A stretch of 64,000 nucleotides of DNA from CAZCSK01 sp964501265 (lineage in GTDB: Bacteria > Actinomycetota > CADDZG01 > JAHWKV01): the NCBI GenBank assembly GCA_964501265.1, contig CAZCSK010000001.1:1-64000 (forward strand), given 5' to 3'. Below the pieces are notes generated by a model, which worked only from the letters and a program-made list of their open reading frames with translations, had not been told where the DNA came from and made no database searches. Below are positions 31,515 to 39,899 of this stretch, piece by piece; position 1 is the first letter of the stretch, and every line of letters begins with the position of its first letter. Position numbers and translations under genes: made by a program.

Positions 31515-33370
31515 GGCGCTTTCAGGGTGGTCCCTCTTCTCAAGACTTGGCGCTCTTTAAGGACCGCGAGGAAGTCAAGAAGAGAGTGAGTGACTTTCCT
31601 CGGCTTTATGCATCCGCAGTGCGGTTGGCATGGTCCGCAGGTCCCTGGCGGTTGGTCCTCTCGTCTGTCCTGCAACTGATCAATGCCACCGGCGCCGCGG
31701 CGATGCTTTTTGCAGCGAGAAGCGCCCTTGACGTCCTTGTCTCGTCCATCGGCTCGGGGCGTACCCTGTGGTCGATATCGGGGCGACTATTGCCGATCGT
31801 TGCGATCACAGTCGGTCAGCAGTTGGTCCAAGCCGTCTCCTCTCGTCAGCAGTTTCACATGACGGCCAAGGTGGCCTACGAAGCACAAAGGAGGGTGCTG
31901 GACGTCGCTGCAAGTGCGGACCTGATCGCGTTCGAGACACCCGATTTTTCGAATCGCCTGAGAAGGGCCGAGTTGGGGGGGCAGGCAGTTGCGGGCGCCG
32001 TCTACGGATTGGTAGGCGTTTTCGGATCCTTTCTCACTGTTGCTGCCGTGAGTTTCGCTCTGGTCCGAATCAACCCCATCCTTTTGCCGCTGCTGGTTCT
32101 TGCCAGTCTTCCTTCCCTCGTCACGTCAATTTGGACCGGAAAACGGTCTTTCGGTCTTTTCGTGCAACAAGTCGAGGGTGGTCGGCGACTGGCCTATTTG
32201 CAGGCGCTTCTCACCGGACGCGCGGAGGCCAAGGAAGTTCGCGCATTCAACCTGGCGCAGCCCCTTCGTATCCGTTGGGACGATCTTTACGAGAAACAAA
32301 TGGATGAACAGATCGACATGAACCGCAAGAACCAGCTCCGAAACATGGCGGGTCAAGGAACCGGAACCTTGATCACGGGGGCGATCTTCGTGGTAGCGGC
32401 AGGGTGGCTTCTAAAAGGAACGGTTGGGGTGGGTGGAGTAGGAGCAGCACTTCTGGGCGCCCAGCAGATCCGGGGGCGACTCGCTAGGCTGACGTTCTCG
32501 ATTGGGAGCCTCTACTCCTCTGGGCTCAGCCTGTCCGACCTGGATATTCTAGAAACAATGCATCGCGCGGGACAGGCCCGCAAACCTACCGGTGAAGTTC
32601 CTGGACCGTTCAATCATCTTGCGGCGAAGGGGATCACCTTCTTTTACCCGGGAACCGAAACACCTGCCCTCGCTAACGTGAGCGTTGACATCAAGGCGGG
32701 TGAGGTGGTCGCGCTGGTAGGCGAGAACGGATCGGGCAAGACCACTCTGGCCAAACTCCTGGCATCGCTTTACCGGCCTAGCGAAGGGAACATCCTTTGG
32801 GACGAGATCGACACGTCGACGGTGGCGGGAGAGAGGCTTCGTGAGCACATCGCCGTGATCTTTCAGGACTACGTCAAATGGGAGTTTTCATTGCGCGAGA
32901 ACATAACGATGGGCAGGTCAGAGGCCGCAGGTGATGACGAGTCGGTAGGAGCTGCCGCCAGGGCGGCCGGCCTGGAAGAACTTGCCAAGGAACTGCCGGA
33001 CGGCTGGGAGACGGTACTCAGTAAAACGCTCGCGGAGGGCACCGATCTCTCGATTGGCCAATGGCAGAAGGTGGCTCTGGCCCGGGCCTTTTTTCGCAAC
33101 GCCGAATTCGTAATCCTCGACGAACCCACAGCGTCGCTCGATGCCAGAGCCGAAAAAGAGCTTTTCGACCGAATCCGTAACCTCTACGGGGGAAGGTCGG
33201 TCCTGCTGATCTCGCACCGATTTTCGACGGTCCGCTCGGCCGACCGTATTTACGTTCTCGACAAGGGACGCCTGGTCGAGGAAGGAACCCACGCAGAATT
33301 GATGGGCGCCGGCGGACTGTACGAAGAGCTGTTCAAGATCCAGGCGGCGCCTTACACGCAAACATCTTAA
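31511..33370 (+). CDS. ABC half-transporter (exporter type, membrane domain plus ATPase)
   Basis: This ~619-residue protein has an N-terminal six-helix exporter domain (about 35-340) and a C-terminal ATPase with Walker A GENGSGKTT, Q-loop FQDYVKWEFSLREN, signature LSIGQWQK, Walker B FVILDEPTASLD and the switch histidine in LISHR. The LSIGQWQKVALARAFFR form is typical of exporters for peptides and other amphiphiles. Its ATG at 31511 overlaps the stop of the 18-residue ORF; an in-frame GTG at 31490 is possible but lacks a ribosome site. It would work as a homodimer, or with a partner not seen here. Substrate unknown. Confidence 0.85.
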   Translation: MRRFQGGPSSQDLALFKDREEVKKRVSDFPRLYASAVRLAWSAGPWRLVLSSVLQLINATGAAAMLFAARSALDVLVSSIGSGRTLWSISGRLLPIVAITVGQQLVQAVSSRQQFHMTAKVAYEAQRRVLDVAASADLIAFETPDFSNRLRRAELGGQAVAGAVYGLVGVFGSFLTVAAVSFALVRINPILLPLLVLASLPSLVTSIWTGKRSFGLFVQQVEGGRRLAYLQALLTGRAEAKEVRAFNLAQPLRIRWDDLYEKQMDEQIDMNRKNQLRNMAGQGTGTLITGAIFVVAAGWLLKGTVGVGGVGAALLGAQQIRGRLARLTFSIGSLYSSGLSLSDLDILETMHRAGQARKPTGEVPGPFNHLAAKGITFFYPGTETPALANVSVDIKAGEVVALVGENGSGKTTLAKLLASLYRPSEGNILWDEIDTSTVAGERLREHIAVIFQDYVKWEFSLRENITMGRSEAAGDDESVGAAARAAGLEELAKELPDGWETVLSKTLAEGTDLSIGQWQKVALARAFFRNAEFVILDEPTASLDARAEKELFDRIRNLYGGRSVLLISHRFSTVRSADRIYVLDKGRLVEEGTHAELMGAGGLYEELFKIQAAPYTQTS

Positions 33371-33438
33371 GAATTATTCATCAAAACTATTGACTTAATC
33401 CGATCGGTATACAAAAGTCTTCTCGTTTCCCATTTCCA
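33371..33438 (+). promoter_or_regulatory. AT-rich putative promoter of the GntR-MoxR-transporter run
   Basis: This 68-base gap is markedly AT-rich for the region. It holds TTGACT (33390-33395) and TATACA (33408-33413), although their 12-base spacing is too short to form one promoter. The GTATAC core at 33407-33412 in TCGGTATACAAA partly resembles the GGT-NN-ACC type half-sites of FadR-subfamily GntR regulators. It is the only sizeable gap before the run of genes to 50823, so a promoter is expected here. Confidence 0.4.
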
Positions 33439-34227
33439 TTGGGGGTGCGAATCCAAAACTCGGGCGACGATCAGGTAAATTTTGGCAACCAGCGCCGTAG
33501 CGGGGCCACTGGAAGAGCCGTCGATTACCTCTATTCGTTGATTGACCTGCGCCGCGTCCTGCCCGGGGACCCTCTACCGTCCGCCAACGTGCTCGCAGTT
33601 GAGATTGGAGTCAACCGGACCGCGGTCCTAGAGGCCCTTCACCTCTTGGAGCATGAGGGCCTCGTCAAGGTTCGGCCGGGAAAGGCCGGCGCCCGGGTCA
33701 CTACGAGGGAGGAACGGTCCCCGCAAATGCGGCTGGCAAGAGCCATGGCCAGAAAGGAAGACATGCAGGACATCGTTGTCCTTCGCGAGATCCTCGAGGC
33801 GGGTATCGCCCGAAGGGTTGCCACCAACGGGTTGCCGGCACCCTTGCTCGAAAGAGCGAAAGCCATTGTCGAGGAGCTTAAGGTAACCACCGACCCGGAT
33901 GTCTACATGGCCCTTGACACAGAGTTTCACGAGATTCTGGCGGAGGGAACCGGCTCGCCGATACCTCGCAAGTTGGTCAATAGCCTGCGAGGAGTCTTTG
34001 TCGTCGGGCTCGACGCCAGCGAACTGTCCCAGGAGTACCTGGCCGAATCCAACCGGGACCACGAGTGTCTGCTGTCGGCCATCGAGGCCCGAGAACCGGC
34101 CGAAGCGGCTGAGTGGGCCCTTCGACACGCCGGACGAGCCACGACGGTCATAGCGGAAGCATTAGGCTCCTCTATCAAAATAGAAGATGAAAGAATCCTC
34201 GCCGCAGGCGGCGCGGCAACAAACTAA
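33439..34227 (+). CDS. GntR-family regulator, FadR (FCD) subfamily
   Basis: This 262-residue DNA-binding protein has a winged-helix N-terminus (about 25-95: LPSANVLAVEIGVNRTAVLEALHLLEHEGLVKVRPGKAGARV) and a C-terminal FCD ligand-binding domain with VVLREILEAGIARRVA, DTEFHEILAEGTGSP and RDHECLLSAIEARE. The TTG at 33439 or the GTG two codons later may be the start. It lies 12 bases before moxR and probably regulates the run to 50823. FCD regulators often bind organic acids or amino-acid derivatives through a metal; the ligand here is unknown. Confidence 0.88.
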   Translation: MGVRIQNSGDDQVNFGNQRRSGATGRAVDYLYSLIDLRRVLPGDPLPSANVLAVEIGVNRTAVLEALHLLEHEGLVKVRPGKAGARVTTREERSPQMRLARAMARKEDMQDIVVLREILEAGIARRVATNGLPAPLLERAKAIVEELKVTTDPDVYMALDTEFHEILAEGTGSPIPRKLVNSLRGVFVVGLDASELSQEYLAESNRDHECLLSAIEAREPAEAAEWALRHAGRATTVIAEALGSSIKIEDERILAAGGAATN

Positions 34228-34239
34228 TAGGAGGACGGG

Positions 34240-35256
34240 ATGAAGGCAGTTGAGTTCAAGAAGGAATACGACAAGTTGGTTCGCAACATCGAGACGGTGG
34301 TTAAGGGCAAACGAGACGTGATCCGATTGGCCCTCGTCGCGGTTCTTTCGGAGGGACACGTTTTGTTCGAGGACGTGCCGGGCACGGGAAAGACGATTCT
34401 CGCCCGCGCTATCGCTCAGAGCATGAAGGCGTCGATGAACCGAGTCCAGTGCACCCCAGACATGCTGCCTGGCGACGTCACGGGGTCTTCGATCTACAAC
34501 CAGAAGGGCGGGACGTTCGAATTCATGAAAGGTCCTGTGTTTGCCAACGTTCTTCTTGCGGACGAGATCAACCGAGCAACACCGAAGACGCAATCGGCGC
34601 TTCTCGAAGCCATGGCCGAGCGCCGGGTAACCGGCGACGGCGTCACCTATACGCTTCCGCGTCCGTTCCTGGTTCTGGCCACTCAGAACCCGGTGGAGCA
34701 GGCTGGAACGTTCCCCCTTCCTGAAGCCCAGCTCGACCGTTTCCTCTTCAAGCTCTCGATGGGCTACATGGAAGAAGAGCACGAACTCGAGGTGATGTTC
34801 AGCAACGAGGTTCAGCTTGCGATCGAAAGCCTGAAGGCGGTCACCGACGTAAAAACCGTAAGCGCGATGATCGAGTACGGGTCGACCGTCAAGCTCACTG
34901 AAGAAATCGGCCGCTACATCGTCCGGCTAGTGAACGCAACTAGAAATGAGCCGGCACTTGCTCTTGGCGCCAGCCCCCGCGCCTCGATCGCACTTCTGCG
35001 GGCCTCGCGGGTCCTTGCAGCCACCGATGGGCGCTCGGAGGTCTATCCCGACGACGTCCTAGCGGTCCTAAAGCCCGTGATCAACCACCGGATCATCTTG
35101 AATCCGGACTACCTGATCCGAGGGGAGACAGTCGACGCCGTTATTGAGCGCGTGACCACCCAGGTAAAACCACCCAGCGTTTCCGGCGTCAAGTCGAAGC
35201 TGCCGGCGGCGGCCGCAGCCGAACCCGAACCCGAACTCGAGCCCGTCGGTTCGTAA
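34240..35256 (+). CDS. MoxR-family AAA+ ATPase
   Basis: This 338-residue AAA+ chaperone-like ATPase has Walker A EDVPGTGKT (near 47), QCTPDMLPGDVTG, Walker B VLLADEINRA, sensor 1 ATQNPVEQAGTFPLPEAQLDRF and the C-terminal lid with GASPRASIALLRASR. It starts at ATG 34240 behind AGGAGG. MoxR proteins act with DUF58/VWA partners in maturing complexes or cell-envelope functions, and here a DUF58 gene follows directly. The last ~35 residues are Ala/Glu/Pro-rich, a family-typical tail extension. Confidence 0.92.
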   Translation: MKAVEFKKEYDKLVRNIETVVKGKRDVIRLALVAVLSEGHVLFEDVPGTGKTILARAIAQSMKASMNRVQCTPDMLPGDVTGSSIYNQKGGTFEFMKGPVFANVLLADEINRATPKTQSALLEAMAERRVTGDGVTYTLPRPFLVLATQNPVEQAGTFPLPEAQLDRFLFKLSMGYMEEEHELEVMFSNEVQLAIESLKAVTDVKTVSAMIEYGSTVKLTEEIGRYIVRLVNATRNEPALALGASPRASIALLRASRVLAATDGRSEVYPDDVLAVLKPVINHRIILNPDYLIRGETVDAVIERVTTQVKPPSVSGVKSKLPAAAAAEPEPELEPVGS

Positions 35257-35276
35257 TGAAGCACTAGGAGACTTCT

Positions 35277-36611
35277 TTGGCGCGCATCTCGAAGGCGAAG
35301 CTTCAAAAGGGCATTGAAACGCGCGTCCGAAGGACCCGAGAAAAGGTCGACCGTTTGCGCGATGAGACGCAGGTTGCCAACCTTCGACGGCGGGCCAGGC
35401 TCCTCCTACAAAAGATCGGTATAACGAAGACCGGGCAACTCGCATTGACGGCGGCCTTCCTTCTTTGGGTCACTGGCCGAATCGTCGCCGGTACGACTCT
35501 GTACATCATCGCCTACGGCACAGTACTGATGGTGTTCGTCTCTTACTTCCTCGCTCCAAAACGCCTCAGACTGGAGGCCGAGCGGGATGGCCTGTTCCCG
35601 CGTTCCCAAGAAGGCGACCGCCTCGAGGTCTTCATCAAGGCGACTGCGCAGCGAAGCATCTCTGCCTTCCAGTTGGAGGAGAGGATTCCCGAAAGACTCG
35701 GTACGCCCCTTCGCGTGGCGATCGCAAAGGTCCGAGCGGGTGAAGAGGTGACGCATAGCTACGGGCTCTTGTGTAGCCGGCGAGGTGTTTACGATATTGG
35801 TCCCTTGATCGCGATAACGAGCGATCCCATCGGAGTGATCCAGCGCGAGACTCTCCTCAAAGAGCCCTTCGAGCTTTTAGTGCACCCTCGCGTCGAGCGT
35901 GTTTCCGACCGACCTCTGACTCGTTTGTTCGAGGACCCTCCTATCCGGCCTCCCGTTTCCAAACCGTGGCCGTCGGGCATGGAGTTCTACGGCATGCGCG
36001 AATACAAGGCTGGCGACGACCTTCGCCGGATCGTTTGGCGCGCGAGCGCGCGGACGGGAAAGATCATGGTGCGCGAAGCTGAACAAGGAATCACCGACCA
36101 CATCACCTTCATCCTCGATACCGACCGCGGATCGCACAGCCGGGAAGGCGATTACTCCGAATCCTTCGAGACCGGAGTGCGCGCATGCGGGTCACTTGGC
36201 GTGAGACACCTCCACGAGGGATACGAAATCAAAGTCGAAGTAAACGCCGGACCCTTGACCCGGTCCATGAGGGGTCAGTCTAAGACTCTCGGATTCCTCG
36301 ACACTCTTTCGAGGGTCTCGATGGACCGCGAACCCCTCACCAAGGTTCTCAGGCGACTCGTGTTCGACACAAGAAGAGACGCACACACCATTCTCATAAC
36401 TCCGAAACTCAATCCCGAGGAGAGCGCCCTTCTAAAGATTTTGGCCGACAAAGGGGTGTCGATCACAGTCGTTGCCTTGATTTGGGACGAGACCGACAGC
36501 CAGACCATGGGGGCCGCCGCAGCGATGGGTTGTCAGGTAGCACCGGTATTCATGGGGCAAGATCTAAGCACCGCGCTTCACAACGATATCGGAGCAGGAA
36601 ACAGGTTATGA
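35277..36611 (+). CDS. DUF58 domain protein
   Basis: This 444-residue protein has a basic N-terminal coil (about 1-50), two membrane helices (about 60-105) and a C-terminal DUF58/VWA-like domain. The domain holds the family motif MEFYGMREYKAGDDLRRIVWRASART followed by MVREAEQG and the VWA-like strand ITFILDTDRGSHS. It starts at TTG 35277 with TAGGAG seven bases upstream, and its end overlaps the next gene as ATGA. The MoxR-DUF58-transglutaminase order is a common bacterial triplet linked to the envelope; its molecular task is unknown. Confidence 0.88.
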   Translation: MARISKAKLQKGIETRVRRTREKVDRLRDETQVANLRRRARLLLQKIGITKTGQLALTAAFLLWVTGRIVAGTTLYIIAYGTVLMVFVSYFLAPKRLRLEAERDGLFPRSQEGDRLEVFIKATAQRSISAFQLEERIPERLGTPLRVAIAKVRAGEEVTHSYGLLCSRRGVYDIGPLIAITSDPIGVIQRETLLKEPFELLVHPRVERVSDRPLTRLFEDPPIRPPVSKPWPSGMEFYGMREYKAGDDLRRIVWRASARTGKIMVREAEQGITDHITFILDTDRGSHSREGDYSESFETGVRACGSLGVRHLHEGYEIKVEVNAGPLTRSMRGQSKTLGFLDTLSRVSMDREPLTKVLRRLVFDTRRDAHTILITPKLNPEESALLKILADKGVSITVVALIWDETDSQTMGAAAAMGCQVAPVFMGQDLSTALHNDIGAGNRL

Positions 36612-38929
36612 GCCCTCCCCCCACCGACACCTTGGAAGCGGAAACGGAAACGGGCGCGGCCGCGCAAGGAGAGGTAGCGGATCTTCAGGGCCTCGAGGAA
36701 AGAGTTGCGGACAATCTCGCCGGGGCGGAAGGCGTTCTTGACGATGACGAAGAGGACATCGACTTAGAGGATTGGGAGCAGGAACCTCCACTGCCCCCAC
36801 TGCGGGTTGGGGTCGTCCTCGGTTGCTGGATCCTGGCTTCCGCAATAACCATCGGAAGCATCTTTGAAGGGCTTCCCGGCAAGATCCACCCTGCAATAGC
36901 GGGCCTTTGCGGCATCGGAGTTGCGGCCCAGGCTTCCCGGCGCAAGAGCGCTCTCGTAGCCAACCTCACCATCATCTTGGGAATCACAGCCGTCGGCATA
37001 GTTCTTGTGCTGCCCGAAGGTCTCGACAACATCACCAAGCTGTCCACGATCCTTAAGGAAGCAGCCGCCGCACGCTCCGTGCTGAGGCCGCCGGCCGAGT
37101 TCCTCCCCGGTTTTCAGTTGATCGTCGGCTGGCTCATGGCATGCGTCGGCTTTGCGGCTGGCTGGGTCGGCATCGAAATGCGCAAGCCCGTCATCGGCAT
37201 GATCGTCCCGCTTCCTCTAATCGCAATGGGCGCCATCTCGGTTCCTGACAACTCAAAGTTGGGTGCGGGACTCGCCGCTTTGGTCCTGATGATTCTCGGC
37301 CTCGCTCTTCTCTCGAGCTTGAACAATCTCACCGCGAGTGAAGGCAACCCCGCGCCGAGCCTTGCATACGAAGCGCGCCGCGCGGCCAAGGCGCTCCCGC
37401 TGATCGGCTTTTTGGTCGCCGCCATGTTCGCGTTGGCAAAGACCGGTTTTCTATTTCCCGCGCCATACATCGACCCGGTTCGGGACGCGCAGCGACCTAA
37501 GGCAGTGCCGCTGTCGCAGGTCGAGGACAAGGTGCTTTTCCAGGTCCGAAGCAAGATCAGCGGACCATGGCGGATAGGCCTGCTCGACATATACCAGGAA
37601 AATGAGTGGCGCCTTCCGCCTTTCGCCGAGAGTGATCTGCAGCCCGTTCCCGAGAGCGGCATTGTCGACTCGACGCTGGAGGCCGGCCGACAAGCGGACT
37701 TCCTCATCAAGGGTCTCGGCGGGTCGGTACTACCGGGTCTGCCCAACACTACCGGCGTTGTCGCAAAGGGCAGCTACGCATACGACCCGCGAACCGGAAA
37801 CATCCGCCTCACTGAAGGCCAGATTCGTGACAACCTCTCCTACACCGTCCAGTCGGCTGACCTTCCAACCGAAGAGGCCTTGAAAGCACTGAACTTCCAG
37901 CTCCCCAAGAACGTGAAGCGATTCGCCGAGATACCCGACCCGCCCCCGCAGATTCAGGGCTTGCTCGATGAGGCGCCCAAGGAGCCGGTTTGGGACCGGC
38001 TCGAATTCCTTAGGAAAAGACTTCTCGAAACAGTGACCGCGGCCGGACCCGGAACTCCTGTTGCCGTGCCGCCGTCTAAGGTCGAAGACATGATCTTCGG
38101 TAAGAAGGAGGCCAGCCCGTTTGAGATCGTTGCGGCACAAGCGATGCTCGCACGTTGGGCCGGAGTACCCGCCCGAATCGCATACGGATACGACGGGGGG
38201 GAGCTAGTTGGGGAGGGGATCCGCGAGGTGAGGCCCAAGCACGGCGCCAGCTGGCTCGAGGTCTATTTCCCCGGTTTCAAATGGTTGCCACTTATTGGCT
38301 CGCCCCTAAAAGCCAAGACGAACCTCACACCCGAAGGGCCAACCAACGCCGATCCCAATGTTCAGCCAAGCGAAGACATCGCTGTTCAGGTGTACATCCC
38401 GCTGCGCATCGAAGAAAAGGGCTTCATCTACGACCAGATCCGGCGGATCGTCCTCCTGCTCATTCCCATAGCACTGGTAGCCTTGATCGTTTACCTCGTT
38501 TATCCGTCAATAGCCAAGTCGATCCGCAAATCCCGCAGGCGCGGCTGGGCTGAGAGCCACGGTCCGATTGCCCGGATAGAAGTCGCATACGCCGAGTTCC
38601 GAGACACCTGCTCTGATTTTGGTTACGGATCGAGCCACGCGACGCCGCTGGGGTTCTATGACAAATTCGTGGAGGACGAAGAGCACCGTGAATTCGCGTG
38701 GCTTGTTACCAGGATCCTCTACGGGGACTTACGAGAAGAGGTGGACCTCGACGATGCCACCGCGGCGCAGGAATTATCGAGGAGCCTGCGAGTAAGGCTC
38801 AAGCAGGCTCAGCCGCTAACGCTTCGAACCATCGCTCTGATGTCCCGATTGTCTCTCAAGAATCCTTATGCTCCCGATGTCCGTGCGCTCACGCGAAAGG
38901 AAAAACGCGATGCTGAGATTGCTGCCTAA
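36608..38929 (+). CDS. Transglutaminase-like (DUF3488 type) membrane protein, triad apparently lost
   Basis: This 773-residue protein has an acidic cytoplasmic N-terminus (1-60), about seven membrane helices (62-330), a large exposed region with a transglutaminase-core-like segment (about 495-575), a C-terminal helix (about 645-665) and a cytoplasmic tail. In the core, the pattern CxxFAxxxxxLxR-GIPAR appears as PFEIVAAQAMLARWAGVPAR, so the catalytic Cys is Pro. HAWVE appears as ASWLE, and the Asp of the GWxxxDxT segment is Ile in FKWLPLIGSP. It is probably enzymatically dead. It starts at ATG 36608 (ATGA overlap with DUF58), not in the longer frame from 36482. Confidence 0.82.
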   Translation: MSPPPTDTLEAETETGAAAQGEVADLQGLEERVADNLAGAEGVLDDDEEDIDLEDWEQEPPLPPLRVGVVLGCWILASAITIGSIFEGLPGKIHPAIAGLCGIGVAAQASRRKSALVANLTIILGITAVGIVLVLPEGLDNITKLSTILKEAAAARSVLRPPAEFLPGFQLIVGWLMACVGFAAGWVGIEMRKPVIGMIVPLPLIAMGAISVPDNSKLGAGLAALVLMILGLALLSSLNNLTASEGNPAPSLAYEARRAAKALPLIGFLVAAMFALAKTGFLFPAPYIDPVRDAQRPKAVPLSQVEDKVLFQVRSKISGPWRIGLLDIYQENEWRLPPFAESDLQPVPESGIVDSTLEAGRQADFLIKGLGGSVLPGLPNTTGVVAKGSYAYDPRTGNIRLTEGQIRDNLSYTVQSADLPTEEALKALNFQLPKNVKRFAEIPDPPPQIQGLLDEAPKEPVWDRLEFLRKRLLETVTAAGPGTPVAVPPSKVEDMIFGKKEASPFEIVAAQAMLARWAGVPARIAYGYDGGELVGEGIREVRPKHGASWLEVYFPGFKWLPLIGSPLKAKTNLTPEGPTNADPNVQPSEDIAVQVYIPLRIEEKGFIYDQIRRIVLLLIPIALVALIVYLVYPSIAKSIRKSRRRGWAESHGPIARIEVAYAEFRDTCSDFGYGSSHATPLGFYDKFVEDEEHREFAWLVTRILYGDLREEVDLDDATAAQELSRSLRVRLKQAQPLTLRTIALMSRLSLKNPYAPDVRALTRKEKRDAEIAA

Positions 38930-39899
38930 GTCGAGCAGAATTGTCGGGTGGACCTGCGTGGCTCTGTTCTTCACGGGTTGCGCGGCCGTCAGGAACATCG
39001 TTGTGGTCGACAAGCCTCCCCCACGTGTATCAGTGAAGGGTTATCCCCTCGACCTCGCCTATGGAGTGCAGGTCGTAGCCACGCCTGAGCAGCAGCAAGC
39101 GATCATCGAGGCCCTTGGCCCCGAACTGGTGGAGGAACTCGATTTCGGCTTTACGTATCCAACCTTTAGCGGTGGTAGCGCCGCCGCGTTCAACCCCTGC
39201 CCGGACCCCGGGCAGGACGCAATCGTGGAGCCGATCGGCCTGGATGTTAAGAAAGCAATGGCGCCCGGCAACTACAAGTGGAAGCAGCAGGGAACATTCG
39301 AGATCGTGGGGCTGTTCAAGCTAGCCATCGATCAGATTGGCCTCAGAACAATCCGTAACGTGACGACTCCCGATGCCATGGGAGTATTCACTTACGAAAT
39401 CGAAAGCACCCTCTCGCTTCGCCGGCAGATTCAGCAGTTCCAGGTTAGGCCTAACGACGGCGTTTACCTGACTTACATGAAGACCCTTGCGGGCGAAAAT
39501 TCCAAAGAATTCACCCCCGTCCCTGCGACGGAGATATTCCCGCTACCGGCTTCGGCAGGATTGGCTATAACTTCGGTCGGTATTGATCCGAATACCCAGG
39601 AGGTACTAAATGTGTCCGCAACAATCAAAGGCAAGGAGCGGTACGAGGGATGCGGCGAAGCATTCGACGCATGGCTAGCGGACCCCGGATTATGGACCTT
39701 CTCGCGACCCGGCGACGCCGCAAAGCAGCCGCCCCCGCCGCCGCAGGTGCCGTGGGATTACGATTACGCATTGGCGCCGCAGCTCGGCGGAATGTTCGTC
39801 TTCGATCACCTCGCTACAACTGAGGTCCTCGGGGCATTCACGATCAAGTCGGATATCAACTCCACCCTCGCCAACATCATCCCGACGCCAGCAACCTGA
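38910..39899 (+). CDS. Predicted lipoprotein of unknown family
   Basis: This 329-residue protein has a basic start, a short hydrophobic stretch and a lipobox-like FFTGC at about residues 17-21, so it is probably anchored by lipid on the outer face of the membrane. I recognise no domain. The mature part has regular beta-type segments and two more cysteines (in NPCPDP and EGCGEA), followed by a PPPPP stretch near 285. The ATG at 38910 lies 20 bases inside the end of the transglutaminase-like gene, and the stop overlaps the permease start as TGATG. This tight coupling ties it to the transporter. Function unknown. Confidence 0.75.
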   Translation: MLRLLPKSSRIVGWTCVALFFTGCAAVRNIVVVDKPPPRVSVKGYPLDLAYGVQVVATPEQQQAIIEALGPELVEELDFGFTYPTFSGGSAAAFNPCPDPGQDAIVEPIGLDVKKAMAPGNYKWKQQGTFEIVGLFKLAIDQIGLRTIRNVTTPDAMGVFTYEIESTLSLRRQIQQFQVRPNDGVYLTYMKTLAGENSKEFTPVPATEIFPLPASAGLAITSVGIDPNTQEVLNVSATIKGKERYEGCGEAFDAWLADPGLWTFSRPGDAAKQPPPPPQVPWDYDYALAPQLGGMFVFDHLATTEVLGAFTIKSDINSTLANIIPTPAT

